DNA from: Phalacrocorax aristotelis
Lineage: Eukaryota > Chordata > Aves > Suliformes > Phalacrocoracidae
Reading direction: 5' to 3'
DNA length: 64,000 nt
Assembly (NCBI RefSeq): GCF_949628215.1
Contig: NC_134288.1
Coordinates: forward strand, 1,240,001-1,304,000
Both the position numbers and the translations under genes were made by a program. This document shows, in pieces, positions 1 through 10,949 of this stretch (its first letter is position 1; each line of letters starts with the position of its first letter). Under the pieces are notes generated by a model. That model saw only the letters and a program-made list of their open reading frames with translations, was not told where the DNA came from and searched no databases.

Positions 1-812
1 TGCTAAGCTGGTGGGGTGCTCAGACCATTGCTACTCTGATCAGAGATTTTCTTATTTCAAGGCTGGATGTGTCAATAGTTGGGTAATGCCCGCTAGTTCT
101 TCAGCAGATACTGCCCTTAGGTTAAACTAGCCTGTAATATGGTTAGTGCCAGCAGCCACTGCTGCTTCTCTTGGCAGATGTCTTCTGTCTTCAATGTTTC
201 AGTCTCCTTCCACGATACTATCTGGTCCTCTGAGCTCATCATAGTTCAGTGTGACCACTTGTCTCGTGGTTGTATTACATTGTCTCCTGAGTTGCCTTTG
301 GTCAGTGGTAAGTCTGGTTCTTGTTTCCTGCTGAGAAGCTTTTGAGCAGGACTGAATTTTGTTTGTGGCATAGTCTGCGCTTTTGGATTTCATCCCTGTT
401 TTCTGTTAGCCAGTTCTTTCTGTTTTGCCCAATTGTATTCTGTATTGACGATAAACTTCTTTCATTAGCATAGTCCTGTCCTTCTAGCATCTTCAGTGAA
501 AATACTGTGTAGTTGCATGTAATGAAAATGTCCTTGCTCTGGAATTGATACAGATCAGAGACAGTTTAGCACCAGATATCACAATATCCACTCCTGAGTT
601 TTCCTTCCCTGCTTTTTCCTAGGAACGTCTGCTTTTTTTGTAGATTGGTGTGAGGAGCCTGGTTTTCTGATTTCTCAAATGCCACGTGTTAAAAATATTG
701 CCCACCACTCTCTCAAGATTCACAAAAGATTTAAAGAATTCCAGTTTTGTGACTTAGGGTGGTCTATTTGCTGAGAGCTGGAGTAGTGACAGCTTTTTTG
801 TTTTCTTTGCAG
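1..812 (+). other. Probable intron of the left-hand gene
   Basis: This AT-moderate sequence lies before the acceptor at 811-812. Several T-rich tracts resemble acceptors, for example near 620-650, but no second exon with a convincing reading frame and donor could be supported. The short open frames here show no recognisable protein. Confidence 0.4.
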
Positions 813-814
813 TT

Positions 815-955
815 TTGGAGAGTTGGCTGGATTATACAGGAGAGCTGGAACCACCAGAACCACTGGCTCGACTCCCACAACTCAAACATTGTATAAAGCA
901 GCTTATAACGGACCTAGGCAAAGTGCAACAGATAGCACTTTGCTGCTCAACGTGA
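815..955 (+). CDS. Terminal coding exon of an unidentified + strand gene
   Basis: A polypyrimidine tract and AG at 811-812 form a good splice acceptor. The exon begins at 813 with two bases that finish a split codon and then stays open for 46 codons from 815 to a TGA at 953-955. The peptide begins LESWLDYTG and ends [11 protein letters not shown]; it is leucine- and glutamine-rich and looks helical. A long 3' UTR with polyadenylation signals follows, which supports a true last exon. I do not recognise the protein. In mammals the gene on this side of SLA2 is RAB5IF, but this peptide does not match what I know of its C-terminus. Upstream exons were not identified and probably lie outside the window. 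The exon call is moderate confidence and the function is unknown. Confidence 0.55.
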   Translation: MESWLDYTGELEPPEPLARLPQLKHCIKQLITDLGKVQQIALCCST

Positions 956-1968
956 GACTAGAAAACATTGGAGACTGTTACTGAGTGCGAAGTTGGAGCA
1001 TCTGATGTGAACAGCTCTGTATATTTAAATGTAATTAGCATGCTGGTTGCATGTGATGCAGATTGACTTCAGGGATTTGTGAAGAAGTGCTGTTCAAAGA
1101 ACAGCAAAAAGGTTATTTTATTTCATCATCATTTCAGGTTTATTGGGCAATTAAAACAACATGGAAGAGGTCATACTGTTGTCTTCAGAGATTGGGTGGT
1201 GGTTGATAAATTGTACCTAAATTTTCACTCCTTACAAGTTGCTTATTGAAATGGCAGACTTTTCCAGAATTAGACTGACTAAAAATTGTGCCACTGAAGA
1301 ACAGAGTTCTAAGAGCCAAAAATGTTTAGTTGACAGAGGTTGTAAATAACTTTGCATAGTTTAAGTGACTTGTGTCATGGTTTATTCCTTCTGGTTTATG
1401 CATAATAGCACACAGTATTTAATAATTAGGAAATGTTATAACAGTTTTCAGACTTAGTGAGTATGAATGTCCAGCTCTTAACTATAAACTGTTACGTGGA
1501 GGTTTGCAAGTAACAGTGGCCTAAACCCCACTTCTGTTGGGTTTAAATAATGTAGCAGAAGGTCATGGGTGGATTGCACTTATTTTCAGAATAAATGATT
1601 GTTTTCCATATTTATCCTGTCACTATCACACGACTTGGTACTGGGGAAATGCGTGGACATTGTGTCTATGTGCGTTCTTGAGCTTTTAAATACGGCCATG
1701 CTGTGCCTCCTGACGCTGTGCTGGTGGGATGCCCTTGTTGCAGCAGTGTTGAAATACCGCCATAAGAAGACTGGAGATGCACTTGGAGTTCCAGACTTCA
1801 ACAAGGTCTGTAATGGACGTTACATAGTTTTCTACCCATTTGTTAATAATTTCCATTCCAGTTATATTTTGAAATGTACACTTTTTTCAGTACTCTGAAC
1901 GTGTTCATTGTAAAGACTTACTCTATGAATGTGTGGTTTTGGGAATCAGTTTATTTTATATTTCTGTA

Positions 1969-1974
1969 AATAAA
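1969..1974 (+). promoter_or_regulatory. Polyadenylation signal AATAAA (proximal)
   Basis: An AATAAA lies in sense orientation about 1 kb after the stop codon of the left-hand gene. A moderately GT-rich stretch follows within about 30 bases. It would give the shorter 3' UTR. Confidence 0.5.
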
Positions 1975-3592
1975 GCCTCAAGATCTATGCATGAGGTGCT
2001 GTCCTCGCAGACAGTGAGTGGGTTATTATCTTAAATGGTATATGTTCACAAAGTCCCTTTTTTTATACCATAAGTTTTAATTTTCTGGTTCGTATTACTT
2101 GGTGAGAGCGAAGTGGAAATGCTGCTTATGTTCAAGGCGCATGATACAGTACCTTTGAAACGTTGGTGTATTATAAGCGTTAGAGACGTCAGAAATCTTT
2201 CAGCTGCGGATCATATCTCTGTACATAATGGCTGGAACTTCAGTTTTCCTTCCCAGCCGTTGCTGAGTTAAGTTCACTGTGGAAAATGGTAAGCTGTTTT
2301 TGCAGCGAGAGGGTGTCCTTAAAAAGCTGGATTTGTTACCTTGATTTTGTTAAGGTAAATTAAGGTGTGATGGTACCACCAAAGGGTAAAATTTAAGCAC
2401 AATTGTAATTGAAAGGCCCATAACTGTACAAATTACTGATTTTGGATGTGAATCTGCAATGGTTATATTATTCTTTGCAGTATACAAACTTGAAATATCC
2501 AGTATTATTGTAGGAGTTAACGGTATTTTATTTCCTTCAGAAAACAAAATAATTAGGCTACTGTAGGTAGTAACTAAGGCTTCTGTGCCAAGACTAATTT
2601 CAGGGAATGATTGTCTCAGTTTTGTAGAACTAGTTGGTATATAGTGGACACAACATATGTACAGCAGAAAAATAAACCTATTTTTCTGTAACACAATGGG
2701 ATTAAAGCTTACATGATATTTAAGAATCACTTCGCTCTCTGAAGATGAGACCAATGCTTATAACTCGTCTCATTCCTGATAACAACACCTGAATTCATGT
2801 AAACTGTGTAGCTCTCAAACAGGCAGCAGTAACCAGAGAACTAGAACAGCATCAGAAGGAGCACAACTGTAAAGGTGTTTGGGTTTTTCCAGGTGAGATC
2901 GACTAGAAAGGTGTTCCCTGGTTGAAGTCCGTAAGGCAGGCACTCGGACCGGGCATCTCTCGAGAAGCACGTAGCTGTGCTGGGAACGTAGCTGTGCTTG
3001 CGGTTTGAGGGTGTGAAAGCAGTTAAATTCCTGAGCAGACTTTTCACTCCAGAGTGGAACTTCTCCTTCCCAAGCAGTTGCTTTTCGTGCGTTAGTTGTG
3101 CGTTTTTACTTTGCCAGTTTATTTTTGCTCAGGGCAGTACTTAAGATTTGGAAGAAAAGGCGGTTCTGGTGGGTGAGTGGAATGGCAAATACTGGAGACT
3201 TGTTTTCCTTTAGTAGAGCTAGGGAAGCCCTTGCAGAGAAAGACTGAAAATATTTATTTAAAGTAGAGTAGCTTTTCTCATGTTCAGGAAAGATTCTTTC
3301 TTGTGCTCTGTCCAGATTCATTTTTATCCCTGTTTTTGCAAGTTTCCACATCGTTATTTCTTAGTCTGGACCAACTGCTCGGTCTGGCAGGTCACTTTTT
3401 TTATTACTTCTTTAAATCACTGGTAAGTGAATGCAACGTGGAGCCTTGATGAAATGAGCAAACATTGCACTGTGGATACATAAGTATATTTGTCTTTGTT
3501 TATGCACTATTAGAACCGAGGGCGCTGTATATAGAATTTTGCTTTGGAGCAACATTTGCAAAACTTGAAAACTTCTGTAACTTGGTGTTTGG

Positions 3593-3602
3593 AATAAATA
3601 AA
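3593..3602 (+). promoter_or_regulatory. Overlapping AATAAA polyadenylation signals (distal)
   Basis: Two overlapping AATAAA hexamers are followed by a T- and GT-rich stretch to about 3640, the arrangement expected of a strong cleavage site. This is the most likely 3' end of the left-hand gene. Confidence 0.55.
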
Positions 3603-6040
3603 TAGGTTTTTGTTGATTAAGTCTTAGTGAAGTCTTTGTTTCAATTCATAATTCTTTAATAAAATAATTTTGGGCTTTTTTTTTCTTCACTTGGTATTGA
3701 AATGTAGGTGCTGTAGTTTGACAGCAATATAGTTCTTAACTGTTCCTAAAGTATGGAAATGATTGGTTTCCAGATCTGTCTCATATTAAATACTCTTAAT
3801 AGGTAAACTGTTATATATTAGTTTATGTCGGCTATTATTTTAGCAAGGAGCTTGTATATTTTATTCCCAAATCCTAATATATGAAATATATCAGGACCTA
3901 GTACATGTAATCTGACCCTAATTTTTGTTGCTTTTTTGGTGAATAGCCTGTCAGGGCTGCTGCTGAGCACTTGGCAGCGTCGAAGAGAGAGGAGCAGCTG
4001 GTTCATCCTGCTGATGATTCATTTCACAAAGGCTGGGGTGTTGCGGGTAGGAAGCCGCCCTGACCAGAACAGCGCAGCACTGTAACATCTGGAAGTGTGT
4101 GTGTGAGACTTCCACGCTGGGAGACAAGCGTGAAGCCAGGATGGTCGTTCAAGAGTGCAGAGACCTGAAGGCGTAGCTTCCCTGAACGGTTCCCGAGACT
4201 GGGTGAATTCAGACAAGTGCTGTCCACTGTGCAGTGCAAACTGCATAGAGAAAAATATGTAATTTCTATAGGATTTTCAGGTGGAAATGTCTTTTGCCCA
4301 TGTAGCGGTGGCAGTTGAGTTTCAGGTAGGTTTGGGAGGGCTGTGGTGGAAGGGAAGAGCAGGTGGGTGCTCTGCCTGTGATGTTCTTCTGACAGCTGCT
4401 GTCATACTTTGGGCAGCAGCAGCAGCAAGCCTTGTGTAGAAGCTGCATGGTTACTGTGTGAGGGAGTGCTGCTTTAGCATGAGTACAAAAGAAGGAGCTT
4501 TTGATGTATTTGAACAATCCATACAGGGAAAATGCATAGGCACGGGAAGGGGAGAAGCTAGGAGTTGCTGGAAAGTACCTGACACCGGGTGTGCCTGAAG
4601 GCAGGGGCAGCCAGCGATGTGCCTTCAGCTGCATTTCTGGTTCCCCCAGTAGGAGGAAGACAAGTCTATTCCCTTTCCTAACAAATTGCCATCCCTAATC
4701 TTGTTCTCAAAACAAGATTCCTGTAAAAATCCTGGATTTTAAGGCTAGAGGGTGCATCATTGTGCTAGAGCCTGGCTTGTGAAGCCTGGAGAAACCTGCC
4801 ACTGATGGCAGATCCAGGCGTGTGTTTCCTGGTTTGATCAAATTGTGTAGGTTTTGCTGATAACTTAGATGTCAAAGTCAGGTTTTGAAGATGTGATCTG
4901 CATTTGAAATAACTTGCTGAAACGTGTGCTGTGGATAGCCGTGTTTCTAGGAATGTGAGCCCTCTGATGTGAGCTAGTTCATGCTCCCTATTTTACTTGC
5001 TTGGTCTAAAGATACTTGTAGGGGCAGACTCCCACATCAGGAGGCAGTTGCTAAGTCATCTGTCAGCTTTCATATGGGTAGAGTCACCTTGAAGTTCTTC
5101 AGCCTAAGAAGTCTGACACAACTATTTTAATATTCTTACTGTTACTTGACCAAAATATTAGGTCTTCTAATTACATGACCTACTGTTCATCATCGTCCAA
5201 GACCGTGGATCTCGTTCTTGCTCAGTTCGATGCCAGAGTACCGTCCTTGCCACTTGCAGCACTGGCATTTCATCAGATGGTGAAAGCGTGCGTGACTGAT
5301 ACTTGGTCTGGTTTTTCCAACAGCCTTGTTGAGCACCTCAAGCTACTACACTTTGGAAGAGTATTTTATATCTTTGTACTAATCCTTCAGTATTTGCATA
5401 GCAACTCCCTTGTGAAGGGAAAAAACTATGTACAGCTCATGTCTGGTTGATACCAGCCGCAGCTAACCAAAACAAGTCCATTTCAAATGGGCAAGTAGTT
5501 AAAAGCAGAAAAGGAAAAAAGCACGTTTTTTTCCTATTAGAACACACATGCAGACAGCTAAACTGAGACCAAAACATCTGGAACTCATCATATTCTGCCT
5601 GCAGGATGTTTCTGCTGGTTGGTGCTTGTGTGCTATCGAGGTGTTTGGTCGGAAAAGGCTGAATGTTGCCACAGTATTGTTCGTTAACACGCTGCACCCA
5701 GTTTTTAAGGGCAGCGTGGGCCCTCTTTCCCGTTGTTGAGGGATATTGGGTGCATTGGGCTCAAGGGGAGGAGCTGTGTGCTCTTCCCGAGCTTTCAGAC
5801 CGTGGTGGTTTAAATTATGCAGATTGAGTACATATGCTGTTGCAAGAGACACCAAGGGAAGGACCCGCTCGTGAAGTGGTGGATCTCCATACCCTCATGT
5901 GTCAGGTACTGGTTTGCTGAATGCCACGCTGAATCTAGGCTCCAGAAATGGCTGTGTCCTCTCAGTAGAGATCCAAAGCTACTGGAGATACTTCGGCTAT
6001 TTTGCAGCTCCTCCAAATACCTTCAGAAGTCCCTTTGATC

Positions 6041-6080
6041 CCAGCAAACGCTTGGTGATTCCAGCAAACGCTTGGTTGGT
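6041..6080. repeat. 20-bp tandem duplication
   Basis: Two adjacent copies of a 20-bp unit beginning CCAGCAAACGCTTGGT lie at 6041-6060 and 6061-6080 and differ only near their ends. This is most simply a local replication-slippage duplication. Confidence 0.7.
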
Positions 6081-7599
6081 TGCTCTTGTGAGAGAGGTGC
6101 TCAGTTTGGTTTCAGGTGGGTGAGGGGGCACAGAGCACAGGCATGTATGGCCAGGTTACACATCTGGATGTCACTAAGTACTTGTCACTTCAGAGGAAGT
6201 CAGTGACAAAGCTTCAGAGGAGGTCATGCCGTACAGTATGGCTGATCTGGCCAAAGTGGCCACACCTCTGCAAGCTCAGTGTGCCCACAGCACGCAGTGG
6301 AGAGCATCTGAGAAGTTCCTCTTCCCGTGAGTGTCTTGGGCACTGGAAGCACCTCTGGTGCACCTCTGTCCCTGCTGGGTCTCCACGGCCGCCCACCCTT
6401 GGGCGGCTGAGGCAGCTGGTGAGCCCTCTGCTACCCTGTCTCCTCAGGGCTTGTTCTGTCCCATCACAGCCTTTGGTGTCCTAGTTCTGCCCTGCCTGAG
6501 ACAGCAGCCCTGCAGCCCCTGCCGCTCCCCGCCGCTCTCCCGTCTGGGGCAAGAGCTGCTGCCGGGGGGTGATGCTGGGACCCGCCCTCTGCCTCTTTCG
6601 GCTGTTAAAAACCTGCTTTGGCATCTGGCTTTGTGCCTGTGATGTGAACTGGGGCTGTGGTGTCTAACAGTAGGAGGCAGGGAGCAGGGGTGGCAGCACC
6701 CCATGCTGGGCACCCTGGGATCCCCCCCAGCAGTTGCCTCTGCTGCCTGGGGTGCCACCGCTGTTCTGGGGTTTATAAAGGTGTTTCCCAACACAAGTGA
6801 AGCATGCCCAGAAAAAGGAGCTCTTGGAGCTGGGAATGAGGAGAGCTTGGAGGCTGCTGGTATTGGGATCCAAAGGATTCAAATCAGCTTTCCAGCCAGG
6901 TATTTCCCATCTTACCAGTCACCAGGATATAAATATCAGAAGCAGTTTCTTGATGGTGGCTGCCTCTGGTCTGAGGTAGAACCATCACTGTGGTGTGAGA
7001 GCATCCAACAACCAGCATCCAGGTTGGAGGTGGAGGAAGGAGGCCCAGGAGCTGGCCTTTGTTCACACAATGTGGGTTAATGGCAAAAATAAAGGAAGAA
7101 AACCCCCCTGACCTGCCTTGGGGGTCCCAGGGGTGACAGCAGCAGGCTCAGCTGGCTGCGGCTGCTGGGCAAGGTCAAGGCTGAGGGATAAACCCTGACC
7201 GGTGTTCTGTGCCGAAGACACAGGCTCGAGGCTGACGGCTGAGCAAGTGTGTGAAGCTCTGGGCTGCTGTGTGGAAGGAAATGAGAAAGCAGCAGTGGGT
7301 TTGCAAGAGCAAGCTCATCAGACATGAAAATGAAGAGGAGATTCGAGCATGTCAGAGGCAGGAAACCTGCAGCTAAGGGGGTTCCTGCTGCACCAGCCTC
7401 TAGGTGCAGAGGAAAGAAAGGAAAGTATGTCACCCAGCAGCAAAATTGCTTCTGCACCAGTTTTCACCACAGTGGGAGCTTCAGGCACTTTCCCCAGGCC
7501 ATGCTTTGCTGGTAAGAGGCTGTTGAAAGTGAAGGCTCAGGCATGTTGCTGTTCTGAGGTATTTGTGCTGCTTTTAAGGCTCCCTCTAGCCCAAAGGTG

Positions 7600-7690
7600 T
7601 AGCTTAGATTGGGGTTGGACAAAGAGTATTTGCATTCTGTGTTTTTGGATCATCTAGTCCTGGCCTGGACCCATTTCCTTCTCCATTGCT
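7600..7690 (-). mobile_element. Possible decayed CR1 LINE 3' tail
   Basis: Read on the - strand, the segment contains GGACTAGATGATCC followed by a stretch ending in TCCAACCCC, the order seen at CR1 3' ends. Spacing and sequence are degraded, so the call is tentative. Confidence 0.3.
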
Positions 7691-8009
7691 CCTAGAACAG
7701 CAGTTGTGATGTTAAACATTTTTAAACCTCTAGGGCTCATTAATTTGCCCTAAGTGAGTTGGCCGAGGACCAGACTTGACCCCCGACTGTCAGCTCACCC
7801 CAGGTTGGGGAAAGCTGGTGCCAGGGCCCGAGGCAAAGGCCGTGTCAGGAGCAAAACCCCCTCCCCCCCCGCCAGGCTGTGGTGGGTGGAAACCTGCCCT
7901 GCGGTTGCAGCTGGCAGTTCACAATTTATTCACAGTCCCTCAACTGTGAATGAGAAGTCCTTTAATTAAGATTATAAATGGTATTGCTGCATGTCTAGCA
8001 GGATCCTGT

Positions 8010-8015
8010 TTTATT
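8010..8015 (-). promoter_or_regulatory. Candidate SLA2 polyadenylation signal
   Basis: This is AATAAA on the - strand, about 640 bases beyond the SLA2 stop codon. A second AATAAA lies at 7925-7930. Downstream GT-richness is weak for both, so which one is used is uncertain. Confidence 0.4.
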
Positions 8016-8652
8016 GACCTTAAACCCAGTACAATCCATATGTTAAAAGGTTTAAAAATCAGCTACTTCGGATGCAGTATGAGGCTGGTTTCCTCCTGGC
8101 TGCTGTTCTGCTGGTCCCAAAAAGCAGACGCGTTGAGTTACGAGTGGGTGAGAGCACAAGGGTCTGCGTCACAGGCCCAGTCCTGCATGGACACCCCACC
8201 CCTAAAAAGTTTGTGCATGAAGTTGAGGCATCTGGGCTGCATCAGCTCTTCCCCTACCTGGGCCAGGTTTCAGCTTCTTGGGCATTTGCATCCCATTTCC
8301 CTGCTGCTGTGGGAGCACAGATGGAGCAGGGCCCTGTTGCAGCCCACGGGGCAGGCCGGGCTCCTTCGATGTACAGCCTCTACTTTCTTCTCCCATGGGT
8401 GCTGGGTGCTGCTTGGGGTGCTCAAATATCACATCCCAAAGTGCCTGGCTTTGGGGAGGAGGGGCCCTCAGGCAGCCCCTTCCTCTAGCATCCGTGCGTG
8501 CCTGTTCCCACCTTGGTCTCAGCTGTCCTGTCTCCAGGTCAGTGGCCCCCAGCTCCCACAGCATCGATGAATGATCGTGGCTGAAACCAGATGAACGCTG
8601 CAGCGAGAGCCGGGCATCTGCCCCGGGGCTGCAGCCAAGCAGCACCCTGCCC

Positions 8653-8812
8653 TCAGCTGCTCTTCGCCCCCTTCTTTGCAGGGCCGAGCTCAGGGGCAGC
8701 GGTCTCTGTCAGGAGGAGGTAGGAGCTGATGGCTTCCCGCAGGCCCAGGCTGATGGGAGAGTCCTCCTCCTTCTCTTCCAGCGGGGATGTAGACTCCGAC
8801 AACAGGAGGGAG
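8653..8812 (-). CDS. SLA2: SLA2 coding exon 7 (C-terminal tail) and stop
   Basis: 160 nt, TGCAG acceptor, TGA at 8653-8655. It encodes SSLLLSES, an acidic run, LGLREAISSYLLL and a lysine-rich end (KKGAKSS). The serine-rich start and the LGLRE block align with human SLA2. Confidence 0.93.
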
Positions 8813-10949
8813 CTGCATGAGGGCGGATGGGGCGGTCGCTGGGCAGCCCCCAGACGTCCAAATGTCTGGCGGGGCGGCGAGGGGAGCCCCAGCCCCTTCT
8901 CCAGCTGTCCCTACCTGTCGATCTTGTCCCAGTTGAGTGATGGCTTCTTCACAACAGCAGGCAGGGCAGGGACTGGGGCCGCCCTCACCCCTTCCAGGGC
9001 ACAGGGCTCCCTGAGTGGGCAGCACAGCCCCTCTCCGAACTCTGGGCAGGGAGCCGGCAGGGTCAGCAGGGTGCCCCCACCTGCACCCCAAGCCCGGGGG
9101 CACCTTCCCCCCTCCCTCCCTCCCTCCCTGCAGGGTGCAGAACGTTCCCCCCCACACACCCAGACTGGCAGGGCTGGTGGGGTGTTACCAGAGTAGTGGT
9201 CCACCAGGTCGTGCAGGTTGGGGAAGGTGAGCCGGGGTGAGATGTAGAGCCAGCCGTTTTCCAGGCGGTGGATGCGGTAGTGTGTCACCAAGTCCCAGGC
9301 GGCACGCTCGCTGCGGCGCACCGATAGCGAATAGCAGCCTGCCGGGGCGTGGGGCGAGGGGTGTGTGGCCGGGCTGCCGTGGGCACCCACCCCACTCAGC
9401 CTCACTGCCCTGCACTCTCCCGCAGCAGGGATTTCATCACCCCATGGGAGTGGCCAGCAGTACTCCTCCCCATGGGACTGCATGGCTGCGAGCATCCCTG
9501 TGCCAGCCCCATGCCTTGAGCACCTCTGAACTTGGGGATGCGGGACTGCCAGGACATGGGGTGACCTTGGGCAGCTGCCTGCCATGTCCCATGTGCTCTT
9601 AGCACTGGCTGCTGTGGCTCTGTGCCCAAGTTCCCACTGTCAGGTGTCGTGCCAGCCCCAGCCCCACAGCCCCCTCGGTGCCCAGGCAGCTGCAGGGCCA
9701 CGCAGCACCATGCTAGTGCATCAGCTGCGTGGACTTCAGCACCCAGAAGGCTCTACTTGCGGGGTCCCCTCAGCACCTCATTGTGATGGGGGCTCAGTTT
9801 TATTTCAGAGGCTGAGCCTTTTTGCTCCTCTGCTTAATCAAAAGCTACAGGAAGCCTGCTGGTGTTTTTTTCCCTTTTGATGCCCTGTGGCAGAGGCTCA
9901 GCATGGAGCCAGGAAACCACTGTGGGGCAGGCTGTTGCCACCAGGTGTGAGGAATGGAAGATCAGCCCCCGCTGGGGCCCCACTCATGCCCTTGGCACCC
10001 CAGTGGGGATGGCTGGGAGACAGTACGGGGGATGGGGCCTGAGGGCTCTCACCTTGCCTGGTCTGGCTCTCCCGTATCAGGAAGGACCCGCTGTGGTTGC
10101 CTTGCCGGAGCAGCAGCTCCTCTGCCTTCTGCCGGCTGACACCCTCGTACAGCCACCTGTGCAGGCAGCAGATGCTGGCACAGCCTTTCCTGGCTGTGCA
10201 GGGACACCCAGTGCCCCAGGTCCTGTCCTGCCCTGGCCAGGGTGGAGGGGACAGCTTGGGGTGCCGCAGCATATGTCCTGGGGACACCCTGGCACACTGT
10301 GCCACCTCCCCAAGCCCCAGTGCTGCTCCATGGCCCAGGGAGAAAGGGCAGGACATCCCAGCATGGTGACTGGGGTTTGGCCAGGATTTCTGCGGGAGGG
10401 CCATGTACCCTGGAACCGACACTTCCCAGCATTTACCTGTGCCTGACCTTGGCTACGCAGCTGCTGGGGATGTGGCACTCCTTGCCAGACACCTTGGATG
10501 CCACCAGCCACCAGTCCCCGTCCCTGCGGGGAAGGGGAATGAGCCATCTTGAGGGGCTGAGGCTGGTGGGAGCAGGAAGGGGACCCCACAAGGACAGGTG
10601 CCACCATCATGGCCCCACAGGCTGCACACTGCTCGGTAGTGCCCGCTCAGTGTGGGGACTTACTCGGAGAGGATGTGGAGCTGTTCCCCCATCCTCAGGA
10701 CAGCGGCTGACCCCGCACTGGAGGGGAAGTCACAGAGGGCCAGGGCCAGGAAGCCGCTGGGGGCTGTGGGGAAGGTGAAGGGGCTCAGAGCTCCCCCAGC
10801 ACCACCCAGCCCCAGCTGGGGCAGGGGGATGGTGCATGCTGGGGGATGCTGGCAGCTGCCAGGCGCTTACCTGCCTGTGTGGGCTGCATGGTGCCAGTAA
10901 CTGCAGGGGGGATGCCGAGTGGCTTCTCCCGGCTGGGCAGACTCCCCAT
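8653..10949 (-). CDS. SLA2: SLA2, Src-like adaptor 2 (SLAP-2), seven coding exons
   Basis: Joining the seven exons listed below gives a complete 268-residue protein with all junctions in frame and all introns GT-AG. It begins MGSLPSR, a Gly2 myristoylation signal shared with mammalian SLA2. An SH3 domain follows at about residues 30-88 (ALALCDF, then the DWW tryptophan pair). The SH2 domain is at about 90-180, with WLYEG, the phosphotyrosine-binding arginine in FLIRES, and HYRIH. The tail resembles the CBL-binding C-terminus of mammalian SLA2 (LGLRE). The family is an adaptor that sits on membranes of lymphoid cells, binds phosphorylated receptor chains and ZAP70-type kinases, and brings in CBL to down-regulate them. 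Human SLA2 is about 260 residues, so this copy is full length. The SH3 ALYDY motif is altered to ALCDF, as expected for this divergent SH3. NDRG3 lies upstream on the same strand, as in human 20q11.23. Confidence 0.95.
8915..9041 (-). CDS. SLA2: SLA2 coding exon 6 (end of SH2 and linker)
   Basis: 127 nt, CCCAG acceptor and GTAGGG donor. It encodes EFGEGLCCPLREPCAL, then a proline/alanine linker and KKPSLNWDKID, which aligns with the mammalian RTPLNWKELD segment. Confidence 0.94.
9107..9129 (-). repeat. (TCCC)n repeat in SLA2 intron 5; G-quadruplex prone on - strand
   Basis: C-runs separated by single T bases on + make repeated GGG tracts on the transcribed-sense (-) strand, inside the short intron between SLA2 exons 5 and 6. 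Confidence 0.75.
9189..9338 (-). CDS. SLA2: SLA2 coding exon 5 (SH2 C-terminal half)
   Basis: 150 nt, GGCAG acceptor and GTAACA donor. It encodes CYSLSVRRSE, HYRIHRLENGWLYISPRLTF and LVDHYS, a near-textbook SH2 second half. Confidence 0.96.
10053..10156 (-). CDS. SLA2: SLA2 coding exon 4 (SH2 N-terminal half)
   Basis: 104 nt, CACAG acceptor and GTGAGA donor. It encodes WLYEGVSRQKAEELLL and GSFLIRESQTRQ. The arginine of FLIRES is the phosphotyrosine-binding residue. Confidence 0.96.
10437..10523 (-). CDS. SLA2: SLA2 coding exon 3 (SH3 C-terminal half)
   Basis: 87 nt, CGCAG acceptor and GTAAAT donor. It encodes DGDWWLVAS through HIPSSCVAKVRH, including the SH3 tryptophan pair and the conserved proline of the IPS turn. 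Confidence 0.93.
10664..10763 (-). CDS. SLA2: SLA2 coding exon 2 (SH3 N-terminal half)
   Basis: 100 nt, CACAG acceptor and GTAAGT donor. It encodes SGFLALALCDF through GEQLHILS, matching the first half of the SLA2 SH3 domain. Confidence 0.92.
10871..10949 (-). CDS. SLA2: SLA2 coding exon 1
   Basis: 79 nt encoding residues 1-26 plus one base. It starts with the myristoylation motif MGSLPSR and ends MQPTQA before a GTAAGC donor. A strong acceptor (CCTTCCCTCCCAG) ends just before 11001, so 10950-11001 is probably 5' UTR in the same exon, with a non-coding exon further upstream. Confidence 0.9.

Larger units (their letters stand above)
956..3620 (+). other. Probable 3' UTR of the left-hand gene
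   Basis: Sequence after the stop codon at 955 is AT-rich and non-coding. It contains AATAAA hexamers at 1969-1974 and overlapping ones at 3593-3602, suggesting a short and a long transcript. The long form is the better supported because a T/GT-rich tract follows directly. An open frame at 1599-1898 was considered and not accepted as coding. Confidence 0.5.
3621..8009. other. Intergenic region between left-hand gene and SLA2
   Basis: No exon with both a good splice context and a recognisable protein was found here. The open frames at 5175-5450, 6331-6642, 6703-7080 and 7077-7457 lack family similarity that I can see. The stretch holds a 20-bp tandem duplication at 6041-6080 and a possible decayed CR1 tail near 7600-7690. 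GC content rises from about 6100 towards the SLA2 block. Confidence 0.45.

Noticed and set aside
815-955. Assignment of the left terminal exon to RAB5IF or DSN1
   Set aside because: Synteny would allow RAB5IF, but neither C-terminus as I know it resembles the peptide ending in [11 protein letters not shown], so no symbol was given.
1599-1898. 99-codon + strand open frame after the left-hand gene's stop
   Set aside because: It sits within the probable 3' UTR, is hydrophobic at random, and has no acceptor or recognised homology.
7950-8570. 206-codon + strand open frame
   Set aside because: It lies antisense to the probable SLA2 3' UTR and shows no domain or splice context.
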